In this document: piece after piece, positions 10,994 through 22,440 of the stretch
Numbering within the stretch: the first letter of the stretch is position 1
Layout: each line of letters begins with the position of its first letter
Notes under the pieces: model-generated
The model's input: only the letters and a program-made list of their open reading frames with translations
The model's database searches: none
Told to the model about the DNA's origin: nothing
Position numbers and translations under genes: made by a program
Source of the DNA: Corticium candelabrum
Lineage: Eukaryota; Porifera; Homoscleromorpha; Homosclerophorida; Plakinidae
Direction of reading: 5' to 3'
Assembly: GCF_963422355.1 (NCBI RefSeq)
Contig: NC_085104.1
Span: forward strand, 5,668,298 to 5,732,297
Length of the DNA stretch: 64,000 bases

Positions 10994-12391
10994 ATGGAGG
11001 AGAGACGTGCTCTTCTGGGACACATCAGTGGCTTTCCAGCTGAAGATTACCATTCAGTAGAGTTGCTAGGGCAGGAACTCTTTCCTTCGTCTCCAGCCAG
11101 TGAACGAGGGAGTGGCCGCAGCAAAAGGTGCGCAGCTATTCTACTAACAAGCGGTAGTTTAGTGACAGGGTTGGCGGCTGGATTTCAGATGGCAACCAGT
11201 TTTCTTATTCAACCCGTGTCTGCAACTTGTTCTCCTTATTGGTCTTCGTCTGCAGCGGTCTATGGAGCGTCAGCTCTAGCGGTGGGCTGGACTTTGAGCG
11301 GACCTCCAAGCGTTCTAATTCGAAAGGCAGGGTTACAGTTGTTTGCGGTTGTTTGCCTCATTTGTTGCACCAGTGCATTGTTGTTTGCGGGTACTTGTGT
11401 CTCGTTCTGCATTGGTGACACTTCTGGTGCTTGGCAAGTTTTATTCATTGGGTCATTTACTTTATTTGGATTTGGTGCTGATTTGGCCATGAGAACAATG
11501 GGAGAAATGCTAGTGCATTGGTTTCCTCGCCGATCTGGTCTCTCAGGAGGTGTGTTTGGCATGGGTATTAGTGTCGGATCAATAGTATTTGGCCTTGTTT
11601 TGCTTGGATTCTCTCAGTTAGTTGATTCAGAGAGGCTTGGGGCTAACACCATGCTGTTTCTCACTGGTTTTATTGTATTTACATTAATGGTGCTGTGGAT
11701 ACCATTCCTGGAGTATCCCCATGGTGATGTCTTTCCCAAGTTGCTTTCATATCAACAAGATACTTATGGCAGACTTATCAGTCAGTTGGCAACTAAACAA
11801 ATGCTAATAATTTCATTTGGATTCGTTGCTAACGTGTTTACTGGGACAGCAGTCTTTTCTTCACTTGCCAGAATTTTATCTGCATTGTGGAAGAGCAAAG
11901 ATCCTCCACTGATGCTGCTAACATTAGCTGTTTTTGGATCATATACAATAGGACGACTGACCTGCCTTTGTTTGGGCGACTTCATTGGTCTAAAGAGAGC
12001 ATGGTGGATTTCTTTAACATCTCAAGCATTGGTTTTGTTCGTATTGCCATGGCTAATGGAAGGAGGTCCAGTTTGGACACAATCTGCAGCTATCGTGACA
12101 TTGTGCATGTACATGTTTGGATACCCTGCCGTGAAAACACTTGAAGTCGGTCTTACTTACCAAATAATGGGAAATAAGATTGGGTGTACAGCATGTGGCA
12201 TGCTCAGTGTAATTGCTGGTCCAGCTGGTCTGTTAGGACCTATTGCTATCGAGCAGACTTACTCAGCTTTTGGCACCTATAAACCTTTCTTTATTGGAAC
12301 TGCAGTAATCTTGTTGCTAGCATCTCTGTCTACAGCTTGTTTACATTCTCTTGAAACAACAAGTAATGCTCGTAGTTCTGGTAAGAAGTGA
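10994..12391 (+). CDS. MFS transporter copy B, 12 TM, intact
   Basis: Intronless 465-codon gene for a membrane transporter of the major facilitator superfamily. The ATG after CTCAGCGG is chosen because it is the start shared by all three copies; the frame stays open 24 nt upstream only in B. The first 45 residues are hydrophilic (cytoplasmic). Twelve hydrophobic segments follow at about residues 46-70, 85-102, 112-132, 147-166, 185-207, 218-240, 270-292, 306-322, 345-360, 370-387, 400-420 and 432-452. The central loop (about 240-268) separates the two six-helix halves. WFPRRSGLSGGVFGMG after TM4 and the motif-A-like GDFIGLKR between TM8 and TM9 support MFS, with some likeness to the oxalate/formate and monocarboxylate branches. 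The substrate cannot be read. B differs from A and C by Gly in VFGMG and Met in GMLSV. Confidence 0.85.
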   Translation: MEERRALLGHISGFPAEDYHSVELLGQELFPSSPASERGSGRSKRCAAILLTSGSLVTGLAAGFQMATSFLIQPVSATCSPYWSSSAAVYGASALAVGWTLSGPPSVLIRKAGLQLFAVVCLICCTSALLFAGTCVSFCIGDTSGAWQVLFIGSFTLFGFGADLAMRTMGEMLVHWFPRRSGLSGGVFGMGISVGSIVFGLVLLGFSQLVDSERLGANTMLFLTGFIVFTLMVLWIPFLEYPHGDVFPKLLSYQQDTYGRLISQLATKQMLIISFGFVANVFTGTAVFSSLARILSALWKSKDPPLMLLTLAVFGSYTIGRLTCLCLGDFIGLKRAWWISLTSQALVLFVLPWLMEGGPVWTQSAAIVTLCMYMFGYPAVKTLEVGLTYQIMGNKIGCTACGMLSVIAGPAGLLGPIAIEQTYSAFGTYKPFFIGTAVILLLASLSTACLHSLETTSNARSSGKK

Positions 12392-12826
12392 ACTTATTTG
12401 AACATTTGAAGTAGTAAATTTAGTGATAAACAATGTATTCGGTAATGTTTTTAGAGGTTATTAGTGTTAGAAAACAGCATACTGATTCTTTCTATACTGT
12501 TGGGTTGCTGTTCTGAAGGTTTCGATCTGATGGCTTGCTGTGCTAGATATTGTAAAGTAAACTCATTGAACTAGTTTTAGCAGATATCGAGCAATCAGCG
12601 AACTTGGCAACTCTGAGATCAGTGAAGTTTACAACATTTCTGGACTAGACGTTGTCTACTAACTTTCTGTTTTAGCCAGCAACTTTGAAGACGTACAAGC
12701 CATTGTCTCATGACACCTTTTATCATGGGCTGCATGCTGACACTTAATTAATTGCAGCAAGTCTCATGTTGTCTTCTGACATTAGACGCTGTTGGTGCTG
12801 TCTCTCTTCTTTTAAAAGGCAATTTT

Positions 12827-12831
12827 ATTGG
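12827..12831. repeat. Target-site duplication ATTGG (left)
   Basis: ATTGG directly before the 5' LTR is repeated directly after the 3' LTR (17305-17309). Units A (about 3545) and C (about 26250) have a single TTTATTGGCAGGTG at the same place, so the duplication is confirmed against two empty sites. Confidence 0.95.
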
Positions 12832-12994
12832 TGTGGTAGACTGGTACATAGATTGGTGAGCATGCGTACGTTGGGGTGTCATATACTTAGGTAATTAGAT
12901 AAGTGACTGTTAGCACTTGTTGTTGCGTTAGAGCCTGAGCATAGACTGATAGGGTGTGATAGCTTGTGCCGATCTGCAACGTAGCTTACGACTG

Positions 12995-13039
<45 letters not shown>

Positions 13040-13043
13040 TACA
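12832..13043 (+). repeat. 5' LTR
   Basis: 212 bp from TGTGGTAGACTGG to ATATACTACA. It contains an (AT)n tract at about 12999-13037 and GACTGTTATAATATATA, which could act as a core promoter. Against the 3' LTR I count about six substitutions and two small insertions by eye, apart from the (AT)n length. Confidence 0.93.
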
Positions 13044-13044
13044 C

Positions 13045-13058
13045 TGGCGACGAGGATG
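13045..13058 (+). other. Primer-binding-site candidate
   Basis: TGGCGACGAGGATG follows the 5' LTR by one base and matches the site of the Gypsy remnant at the left edge of the window. The gag ATG is at 13056, inside it. Confidence 0.55.
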
Positions 13059-13735
13059 GCGGCTCGACACGGGAAACTCTGCGAGTTCAACGCGGGCGTA
13101 GATAATGTCGAAGACTACAAAGAACGATTCTTGCTCTATTGCACGGCAAATGGAATCACGGACGACGACAAGAAGATAGCTGTTCTTCTGACGTCGATGG
13201 GCACAACGACGTTCACATTACTAAAGAATTTGGTACGACCGGCGGCTCCTCAAGACTAATCGTTGGATGCGCTCTTCAAGCTATTGCAGGACCACTATGA
13301 ACCGAGAATTATCGTCGTCGCAGAGCGTTTTCGCTTTTATAAGCGAATGCAGCGGGAAGGCGAGAATATTGCTGTTTACGTTTCGGAGCTGCGACGCCTC
13401 GCCAAACATTTCGGTGAGCAGCTCAATACTGCATTACGTGATCAATTAGTCTGTGGGTTGCTACACGAGAATATACAGCAGAAGATTTTAGCTGAGGAAG
13501 AGCTAACGCTGGAAAAGGCTCTGCGGATTGCACAAGCTGCAGAGACAGCCAGAGCAGAGACACAACACCTCCGTGGGGAGTCGACACGACATGCAGCTAG
13601 TGGACATTCCAGGACATTGGAGCCGGCATTTGCTGTCAAGAGAGCGACCACAAGCAGCCGCAGCCAATCGGTATTGTTGCGTGCTTTGGATAAGGCATGT
13701 TATCGTTGCAGTGATCATGGTCATGACCCAACAAT
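13056..13735 (+). pseudogene. gag of the LTR element, broken
   Basis: The ATG at 13056 opens a gag frame with VEDYKERFLLYC and a capsid-like segment. TAA at 13257 interrupts it; the related copy at the left edge has Leu at that place, so TTA to TAA is likely. Gag resumes in the same frame (DALFKLLQDHYEPR) to the zinc knuckles near 13700-13800. A single-base loss near 13735 falls inside the first knuckle, between its His and last Cys. Both knuckles otherwise fit C-x2-C-x4-H-x4-C. Confidence 0.85.
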
Positions 13736-16700
13736 TGTAGATTAAAAAACTACACGTGTCTGTTCTGCAAGACGAAGGGCCATATCGCTAAAGCATGTCG
13801 GAAGAAGCAACGAGATAACGCGAAAGATAGCACGGAGGGCACTTGGCGTACAAAAAGGAAACCGAAGACTCAGTCTACATATCAAGTAGATGCAGAAGAT
13901 GTAAGCCTCATTTGTTCTTTGTCTGGTAGAGGCGGGGTCAAGGTGACAATAGAGGTGGCAGGCAGGAATGTGGAGATGGAAGTGGACACTGGAGCTTCAG
14001 TGAGTGTTGTACCAACCCAGATGTATAGTGAAGTTCTATTCCACATACAGCTGAAGAAGAGCACTGCCCAACTTCAGTCATATAGTGGTGAACGATTGAA
14101 GGTGAAAGGAGAAGCTGTTGCACCAATCAAGTATGGAATGCAACAATCCATGGAGCGGTTGATTGTAGTGGATGTGAGTGATAAGCCAGCAGTCTTGGGA
14201 CGAGATTGGCTGTCAAACCTCAAGCTTGATTGGGCTTCTCTGTTCAAAGTTGATAGTGGAGTTTTTGATGTACCTGAGAAGTTTCCTCAGTTGTTTGCAG
14301 AGGGAGTAGGTACTTTGCAAGGCTATCAAGCCAAGATAACTTTGTCTGCAGATGCCAAGCCACAGTTCCATAGGCCACGCCCAGTGCCTTATGCCTTACA
14401 ACAGAAGGTAGAGGAGGAGCTTAATCAACTTCAGGAAGAGGGCATTATACAGCCAGTGGAAAACAGTGAGTGGGCAGCACCTATCGTCATTGCGAGAAAG
14501 GCTGATAATTCTATCAGAATTTGTGGCGATTACAAGGTAACAATTAACCCCTACCTGGAGATGGACAATTATCCAATGCCGATGCACAAGACTTGTTTGC
14601 ATCGTTAGCAGGAGGACAGTTCTTTACACGTCTGGATATGAAACAAGCTTACATGCAGATGCGAGTGGATGCAAGCAGCCAAAGGTATTTGACTATCAAC
14701 ACTGCCAAGGGCCTGTTTGCGTACACACGTATGCCCTTTGGTATTTCGACTGCACCCAGAATTTGGCAGCGAGCAATGGACAACGTTCTTACGGGAATGC
14801 CAGGAGTGTCCTGTTATTTAGACGACATTCTGATTGTGGGCCAATCCGAAGAACAACATGACGAACATCTTCATCAAGTCTTGAAAAGACTGAGTCAAGC
14901 AGGACTTCGTCTGAAAAGGGAAAAGTGTGAGTTCAAGAAAACTAGAGTTGAGTACCTTGGTTATGTTGTGGATGAGCATGGACTTAGACCGGCTGAGAAA
15001 AAGCTGGCAGCAATACGACAAGCTTCAGAGCCAAGTAACACAACCGAGCTAAAGGCATTCTTAGGCCTATTGAATTATTATGGAAGGTTCTTGCCTAATC
15101 TCTCAACCATGCTACAACCACTGTATAGTCTGCTGCAGAAGAACACATTGTGGGAATGGGGTGCAAAACAAGCAAAGGCTTTCCAGCAAGCCAAACAGAA
15201 TTTGTTGGAATCGGATTTCTTGACGCATTATGACTTGAAGAAACCGGTACGTCTTGCTTGCGATGCTTCACCGTATGGAGTGGGGGCCTGTCTCACACAT
15301 GTACTGTCAGACGGTAGTGAGCAACCAATCGCTTTAGCTTCACGAACCTTGACCACGGCAGAAAGAGGATATGCTCAATTGGAACGAGAAGCGTTGGCAC
15401 TCATCTTTGGAGTGCGATAATTCCATAAGTATTTGGTGGGAAGGTCATTCACACTTGTAACTGACCATCGACCACTGTTGAAGATATTGGGTCCGAAAGA
15501 GGGAGTACCTACTCTAGCAGCGGCTCGACTACAGCGTTGGTCACTAATTCTAAGTGCTTATCAATACAACCTGGAATACACATCAGGGGTGAGCAACAAA
15601 GAAGCTGATCTACTTTCGAGACTACCCATTCCAGTCAACGTAGTGGATCCCAATGAGCAAATCTATGCTATTGATCATTGTGAGCAGTTACCTGTTACAG
15701 CGCAAGATATTGCTAAGGAACTGCAGCGAGACTCCATACTACGACAAGTTTACGAGTACACTTTGCGTTGATGGAAGCCTAATGTAAGTATGCAGTTACT
15801 GCTGTATGCACGACGAGCGGATGAGCTTACAATTGAAGCCGGGTGTCTACTGTGGGGGAATCGTGTAATTATTCCACCCAAGCTTCGAGGCACAGTGTTA
15901 CAAGAGATTCACGAAGGTCATATTGGCCTCTGTCGAATGAAATCTCTGACATGAAGTTTCGTGTGGTGGCCAAGACTAGACCAAGATCTAGAGGAGGTAG
16001 TGAAGACTTGCACAGCATGTCAGAGTATATGGAATAAGCCGGCTCAGGTGATGTCACATCCATGGATCTACCCAGATGCACCCTGGACTCGCCTTCATGT
16101 GGATTTTGCAGAGTTCAAGGGAAAGCAATACCTTGTGGTAATTGATGCATTTACCAAGTGGCCGGAAGTCCACGAGCTTGGAATACATGCCACTTCGACT
16201 CAGACAGTGGAAGCATTGAGGAGGTCATTCAGCTGCCATGGAATCCCTCAAAGGCTAGTTTCAGATAACGGGCCTCAATTCGTGGCAAGAGAGAGTTCAG
16301 GACTTCGTGAGAGCGAATGGGATTAGACATCAAAGGACACCTCCGTATCACCCTACTTTGAATGGGCAGGCAGAACGGTTCGTGCAGGAGCTCAAGAAGT
16401 CTCTGAAGATGAGGCCACCAGATCGGTCAATTAGTCATCAGATTTTGTTACTGTTGTTGAAATATCGAACAACCCCAAACACTACCACTGGGAAGACACC
16501 ATCAGAACTACTGATGAAACGTGAGCTGAGAACACGGTTGACATTAGTACAACCAGAGAGTGGACGACAAATTCGAGACAGGCAAAGTGAGAGATACGAA
16601 GAAGCAACAAAATACGTTAGAAATCTCAACCCAGGAGACACAGTGGCAGTCCTCAACACACGTCAAGATGGCCGAGGGAAATGGCTGACAGGAATCATCC

Positions 16701-16927
16701 TACAGCGCTTGGGACCAACAAACTACATGGTGGACGTGAACAATCACCTCCGATATGTTCATATCGAACATATCAGGAGACGAGATGAAAGGAGTGTACC
16801 TGCTGTCATAGAGACATCAGATGAGGCGGATACTGAAGCAACTACAGATATTACTTCTAATCCACGACCAACACTTGAACAGACAGGACAAACAGAACCT
16901 ACTAGTCCAGTGAGACTGTTACAATAG
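13736..16927 (+). pseudogene. pol of the LTR element (PR-RT-RNase H-integrase), broken
   Basis: Retropepsin has an intact DTG (VDTGASVSVVP, about 13983-14015). RT runs from about 14340, with FTRLDMKQAY, MPFGISTAP and the catalytic YLDD (about 14814-14825). A frameshift lies near 14590. RNase H begins at CDASPYGVGA (about 15259); TAA at 15418 and TGA at 15769 interrupt the region after it. Integrase has the HHCC zinc finger, with TGA at 15952 between its His and Cys pairs, where CGA to TGA would explain it. The catalytic core follows: LHVDFAEF, VSDNGPQF, then after a frameshift near 16290 LNGQAERF, giving the D, D, E triad. A chromodomain-less C-terminus with a GPY/F-like LGPTNYMVDV follows. 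Confidence 0.88.
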
Positions 16928-17044
16928 CCACACCATCTCTTGCTGAGGGAGCTACAGCCGAAGTAAGAGGAACATCAAGTGGAACTGATTGACGTTATCC
17001 AGTTCGAGTTAATTGTCAGTAACCCCTCCGATATAGACAAAGCT

Positions 17045-17057
17045 AAGGAGAGAGGAG
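17045..17057 (+). other. Polypurine tract
   Basis: AAGGAGAGAGGAG directly precedes the 3' LTR, the usual place for plus-strand priming. Confidence 0.85.
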
Positions 17058-17233
17058 TGTGGTAGACTGGTACATAGATTGGTGTGCATGCGTACGTTGG
17101 GGTGTCTTATACTTAGGTAATTAGATAAGTGACTGTTAGCACTTGTTGGATTGCTGTTTCATTAGAGCCTGAGCATAGCATAGACTGATAGGGTGTGATA
17201 GCTTGTGCTGATCTGGAACGTAGCTTACGACTG

Positions 17234-17300
<67 letters not shown>

Positions 17301-17304
17301 TACA
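17058..17304 (+). repeat. 3' LTR
   Basis: 247 bp, TGTGGTAGAC to ATACTACA. It is longer than the 5' LTR mainly because of the (AT)n tract (about 17239-17298) and a duplicated GCATA. ATTGG follows as the target duplication. Confidence 0.93.
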
Positions 17305-19300
17305 ATTGGCAGGTGTGGAAATGACATAGGTGAGTTATGTCTAACTTGCAGGTTCTAAATCTATACAGTACACTGTCATTATATATATTGGAAAACTGAC
17401 CTTGATTCTACAGAAAGTTGAGCTGTATACAGTGACGTCGCTGGACGTTCAATATTGAAGAGGCTGCACGGCTGCTGGGGTTAGCACTAATAAGAGTCAA
17501 GTGTTGAAAAGGCCACATCCATAATTTAGTGACGCCACTATCTAGACCGGTAGTAGGCTGTATCGGAGACCATAAACATCCTCAAGTAAGAATGGCATGA
17601 AACAATTTCATCAGAATCTCGACACTGGGATATTACAGTAAACAGAGCTTGATGTGAGAGCGCAGTCGCGCGCTACAAAGGCAGAAACTCACGTGACCCG
17701 GTTTACAATCTCAATGTTGAACTTGAAAGAGTTTTGGTGCAATTTTGTCTCGCAACCTAACAGTCACATTTCTTTAGGTAATTACATGTATCTAGCTACA
17801 CATGCATTTAAGCGTAGAAACCACGGGCCACGGGGCACCCAATCAGCATGCGCAGTATGGTCACTTTATCTATAATGGGTCATCGTGAAACCAGCTGCAA
17901 GTGAAAGAAAACGAGGAGGTCCACTAGACAACAGTGGAAATCTATGAATCATTACCGGTAGTACTCGTCTTTAGACTTAGTGACGTTAGTGCAATGCGCA
18001 TGTGCGACAATCGGTCGACGGAGGTTACATTCAAGTTACCCCATACAATGCCGTTTCCGCGCATTGAAGTTGGGCTCCCAAACCTGGATGCTATTAAATT
18101 CCCACGCCTCTGCTACATGTGTTTGTCTAGTCACATTGGCATACGATATGGTTCAGATCGTCGGGATATTATGGATATCCTTTTGATTAGTAATGCCAAC
18201 ACGCTGTTCCAAAATAGACAAAATGCATAATTAATTAGAGAACAACTACAATAATATTGCTACGGAGGACGCGGCGAGATCCGAGTTCCTTCATTGGACA
18301 GTCTATCTATTGCATGGGATGCATCTAGTCTAGTCATTTGTTTATAGCAAGTGGAAGATTGGTGGAGTACGAGTGGTACTTTTTTCTTCTAATCGACAGG
18401 TAAGCCATCATTCGTCTTCGTTAGACAATAGGCAACCTAGGGTTAGGCTATAGTCTAGAGTAACGCACGTGCACTCTCATACGTAGTCTGATGTAGAGAA
18501 AGCTAGACGTTTTGTGAGATCTTGTCTCTAGAATATTAGTGCTCGGGTCTGCTGCCCATGCATATTCACCACATCGGTCACACTTCTAGTTTCTGTCCGG
18601 TAGGCGTTCTAGATTTCTACTGTATAGCAGGTGTACTATAGCAGGAAGTGAAGACTGTTGACGTCGGTCGACAGGTGCAGAGTAGCATGCATGCATGCAC
18701 GCGGCCTGTGTAACAGCTACTCTTCTTAGGGTCTAGAAATGTGACTATTATTAATTAAGCTATGGGGTGTAGCTACGGTTACGCTAGCTACAAAACTTTA
18801 GTTAAAGATGAGCATCCTATCTAAATGACCTACTCACTAGTAGTCAATCTATTTACGGATTTATGTAAGTAATAACGTAGCAATAACTTAAAACCACTTG
18901 GTCTGCAAAACTGGAAGACCAATCGCTATAGTCGTTTTGTCATGCATTTGGCTAGAATTATGGCCATGCGCAAACCTACCATATTGGGGTTATGCATGGT
19001 CTATCTTTACTATTGAGGGAGGCTACCGACTCGAGTACAATTAGCCGATCTGCTGTATCGTGCATTGGGAAAGTCTGCAATGTCTCCGTGGACCGGTCAT
19101 TATTCTTGTTTGGAAGCCCCAAGAAGTGTACTATAGCTGGAGGTTAAGGAAGTTTAGTTGGAGACCGAGGTATTTATTCAAACATTGCAGAGGTCGCAAT
19201 TTCGTTATCTCACTAGATAAGTGACCCATGCAGAAATGGAAGATGAAAAATAACAGGAGCAACAGATTCTCAGACCTCAAACTGCTGTGATAGGTTTGCT

Positions 19301-20640
19301 AGTTGTGGCAATAGCTCGCGATCGAACTTTGATGCCGAAGATTGGAGTACTGAAATATTATCCAATGTCAATGACAAGGACGAACAGTTGTGTGAAATTA
19401 AAGACGCAGATGAACGTACTAGAAAGATTGCATCTGCAGTCTGAGAGGCTCCTTCCCAAGTGAGACAACTTCAGAAAAAACTTGTTTGTTCCTCTTGAAA
19501 TCACGATCTGTAGACTAAGAGTAATGCAAAGAACTTTCAAGAATATAGAACTGCAAGTCTATACTATCATGATGCGTACGAAAAATCATTAGTGATCCGT
19601 GAATAGAGCACGGTTGGATCGAGAGTCCCACCTCTTTTGCTCACGGTTTTTGAAGAGGCAACAAAGTCCAAAAAGAAAATTTTCTATAGGGGTCATGCAA
19701 TGCTGCTTCTTCTTAGCAGTCTCTTGAAACTAGTCTCGCACAGCCAGCCCCTCCCCCTTTTGACTTCCATTGGCTTAGCCTCTTAGGCCTTCGAGGTGAT
19801 CTTGCATGGTATTGCACAGTTAGAAAGTTGAGACTGTCTAGGGATTGGCATGCTCGTTCATGAAGTTATCTTTAGAATTTCTGCAGGAATCTGCTTTTAA
19901 AGAAAAGAGCTAATTATGCATATCAAAGTTTTATATTCAGTATACAATTGAAGAGTCAATTATTGTGACACTGAAACTACCAAACACTTTGTGTTAGTTG
20001 ATACTAGCCACCAGATGCATATCCGCAACAACGTCTTCGCATGATCGGAACAGCTTCTTGTCGTGCTAAGTTAGGGAGGGTTCGAGTGTGCATGTGAAAA
20101 CGAACCGACCCACTTCGGTCGGTGGTCCACTCGTACCTCTGTATACGACCATTCTGCATGCAATATTTGCACCAGATGTAGAAACTGTAACTGCTGAAGT
20201 GCTGGCCTGCATGGGTCCCACGTCCCAGGATGTGGCTAGATTGATGTAAGCAGATCTACATGCAGTAGACTCCAAAACTCCTTGGCGTGCATGCGCAGTG
20301 TATATATCAGTATTACATTTCATATCTCTAGATAACGATGTCTTCCAGTATAAACCTGGTAATTAATAGATAGATTCATTACACTAGAGCACGTTGAACT
20401 GATGGGAGGTCCACTTTTTAGCGCACTGAAAAAACCAACCCATTAATTAATTAAATGCGCCAGCGGTATACGTGTACCCTTCAGTTCTCATGTTCTCAGT
20501 TTTCTATTGCTAATACTGGATGAAAGTCGACGACAATAATCAGGCAGGCGCGTACCCAAGCGTTAACATTAACAAAAGAAATTAATATCAATGATATAAC
20601 GAGCAATAGGCGGAAGCCAGTTGCTATCCCCTAGCATCAA
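19301..20640. other. No supported gene; contains repeat D copy 1
   Basis: The only structure seen is at about 20085-20480, a repeat also found at 34900-35310. Shared landmarks are TCGTACCTCTGTA, ACGACC, CTGCATGCAATATTTGCACC, ACTGCTGAAGTGCTGGCC and AATAGATAGATTCATTA. Identity is roughly three quarters by eye, and no coding frame is conserved between the copies. Confidence 0.5.
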
Positions 20641-20648
20641 TGATCTTC

Positions 20649-20750
20649 TTAATTAAAAAAGAGAGACAGCAGGCGTTCCTTGTAGTACCCGTATTTGCCG
20701 CCATTATACTCAGCAGGTATTTCTTTTTGCGACGGCGGCTTGTACGACAT
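20649..20750 (-). CDS. Small ORF of 33 residues, possible first exon, unknown
   Basis: The ATG at 20750 opens MSYKPPSQKEIPAEYNGG followed by KYGYYKERLLS and a stop. The same start, with its upstream about 130 bp, exists inverted at 22648 on the plus strand, where a one-base shift breaks the frame. Conservation of the peptide pattern between copies (MSYKP, then NGGKYGYY, KRL/ERL) suggests it was once translated. I do not recognise the family. No clear splice donor follows, so it may be a complete microprotein or the remains of an exon. Confidence 0.35.
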   Translation of the reverse strand: MSYKPPSQKEIPAEYNGGKYGYYKERLLSLFFN

Positions 20751-21071
20751 TTCAAGGACGTTCGACTGTGTGTTGGATAATACGGCTATAGTACTAATTG
20801 CGAAAGATTTGAAGCAAAATTGTACCGATGGATGCGCGAGTTTGGCGTGATTTCTTAGTCTGATGGTCAAGTACAATATAGCTAACTTCGTCTTGAATTC
20901 TTAGAATAGACTAAAAGATTATGGAACAGAAGTCTCCTTATTTTAGAAGCCTCTCCGTCAAATAGTAATAATAATCAGCTATTACTTTATTAAATTAATT
21001 AATTTGAGCGTGAAGAGTCTTCAACAACAAATGCAGCAGCATAGGGTGGTCAGGTGTGATTTTCAACTTAC

Positions 21072-21248
21072 GTATATATAGTTGACTTCGTTTTGACTTC
21101 GTTTAATTAATGCTTTGTAGAATGTATCTAATTCTGCTTCTGAAGGTTCGGGAATGTGGCTTGATTTAGTGCTTTTCACTACTTTCTGCTCCTTTCTCTG
21201 GGATGCATTTCTAGAGAATTCGATGTCTTGAACGGGAGCTGGTGTCAC
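21072..21248 (-). CDS. Candidate internal exon, unknown protein
   Basis: Minus-strand open segment of 59 codons, bounded by an acceptor (CTAGAATAG before 21248) and a consensus donor GTAAGT at 21071-21066. It is in phase 0 at both ends. The peptide is charged and polar, with HIPEPSEAELDTFYKAL near the middle. Upstream, at 22336-22331, an ATGAAG in good context is followed directly by the donor GTAGGT and would join in phase, giving Met-Lys then this exon. The intron between would contain repeat A copy 2. Family not recognised; no downstream exon found. Confidence 0.4.
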
Positions 21249-21342
21249 CTATTCTAGAGAGAAATATGTAAAGCTGCTTCACATAAACAAATAAATTATA
21301 GCCTATGACATTGAACAGACCTTTCTCTTCTAAAAATTTGTT

Positions 21343-22145
21343 TCCCCACCACTACAAAATTTAAGGTCATCGTTGAAGCAGAATTGGTGAAGCCTCAGTT
21401 GGTTAATCCATCTTGCTTTTATGAAATTATGAAATTGTCACCGTCTAACATTCCTTTCCAGGCCTGTAGCACAATGATTTATAATTGTCTCAATAAAAAT
21501 TGAAGTTCGAATATTGATTAACTAGTTGTACGGTATCCGTAGGCGCCTCGCGTTCGTGAGTAACACGTCCAACGGAGTTTTCAGACCGTCTACTGAAACG
21601 CCGAGTCCTAGCTAGACAATACGTATTTGTTGAAACCCTAGCTGTCATGGAAGTAAACATGCAAACTTCCTAGTAGTTTAGATTACGTCTATAGGCCTGG
21701 TATAGGTAGTCGTCGTTTTGCGATCGTGATCAAGACAATTAAAATGTACAGTCTAGGTATGCACTCAGTTCCGTTGTAACGACAGTGGTATGGTATTTAC
21801 TGACATAGAGAAATTGATATCAGCAAACATTGACTATCAACAGTGTTAGATGCAGCACAGTGTAGTAAAGGATTGATTGTAGTATGGGACGTGTGAATAG
21901 CTGACTGTAGGTGACATTCAACTCCTGAAGGTGTTTCTCGGTTGTCAAGTACACACAGTCCCTAGCTACAATAGGAAAGGATGGGGCGACGGAACTTCAT
22001 GAAGCATTTTCTTCGTCTTTTGGTCACTTGCACGAATCGTTCTTAGACTCATCTGTAGTTGGACACGGAAACGATTTTTAAGGTAGGTCCTATCATGAAA
22101 CGTGGTCGTGAGGAGGAGAAATTTGAGATTTGTGTGTACACACAG

Positions 22146-22223
<78 letters not shown>

Positions 22224-22310
22224 ACACACAAAGCTCCATATAGGACCACGCCCCTTTCTGTTGTGCAACCCGGATTGGAAGCCTCGCTACGCTCGGCAAT
22301 TAATTAATTA
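21343..22310. repeat. Dispersed repeat A, copy 2, with (CA)n
   Basis: Matches 557-1493 from CACTACAAA to CTCGGCAATTA. The (CA)n tract spans about 22137-22230 and includes a few ACAT and ACAG interruptions. It lies between the two exons of the minus-strand candidate gene. Confidence 0.7.
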
Positions 22311-22330
22311 AATAGTATACAGAGACCTAC

Positions 22331-22440
22331 CTTCATTTCTTCTCATGTATACGGACTATATAGGTGTGTTTATCATATAGAACATCCCGATTCACGTCGG
22401 AAATGACTTCTGGCTCTTCCGTTCTCAGTTGAGCCTCCAT
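22331..22440 (-). CDS. Candidate 5' exon of the minus-strand gene
   Basis: An ATG at 22440 opens 35 codons (MEAQLRTEEPEVIS...) ending in TGA just before a consensus donor GTAGGT (22330-22325). A second ATG at 22336 (context AGAAATGAAG) lies six bases before the donor and is in phase with the exon at 21072-21248. The first could be an upstream ORF or a real short protein, the second the start of the spliced one. Evidence is splice-site grammar only. Confidence 0.3.

Larger units (their letters stand above)
12832..17304 (+). mobile_element. Ty3/Gypsy LTR retrotransposon, degenerate, 4473 bp
   Basis: Complete outline: 5' LTR (12832-13043), primer-binding site, gag with two zinc knuckles, protease, reverse transcriptase, RNase H, integrase, polypurine tract (17045-17057) and 3' LTR (17058-17304). 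Order RT-RNase H-integrase places it in Ty3/Gypsy; there is no envelope-like ORF. The layout suggests one gag-pol polyprotein, because gag and protease frames differ only by a single-base loss. Lesions are stops at 13257, 15418, 15769 and 15952, and frameshifts near 13735, 14590 and 16290. It sits 440 bp downstream of MFS copy B, in the same orientation. Confidence 0.95.
10764..19300 (+). repeat. Segmental duplication unit B, split by an LTR retrotransposon
   Basis: Homologous to unit A (1495-5969). It lacks repeat A upstream, carries the inserted LTR element at 12832-17304 plus its 5-bp target duplication, and lacks the segment equivalent to A 5340-5766. Without the insertion it is about 4.06 kb. 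The deletion joins GGTCATT to ATTCTTG, with ATT present at both A-side breakpoints. The 17305-19300 part has no supported gene. Confidence 0.85.
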
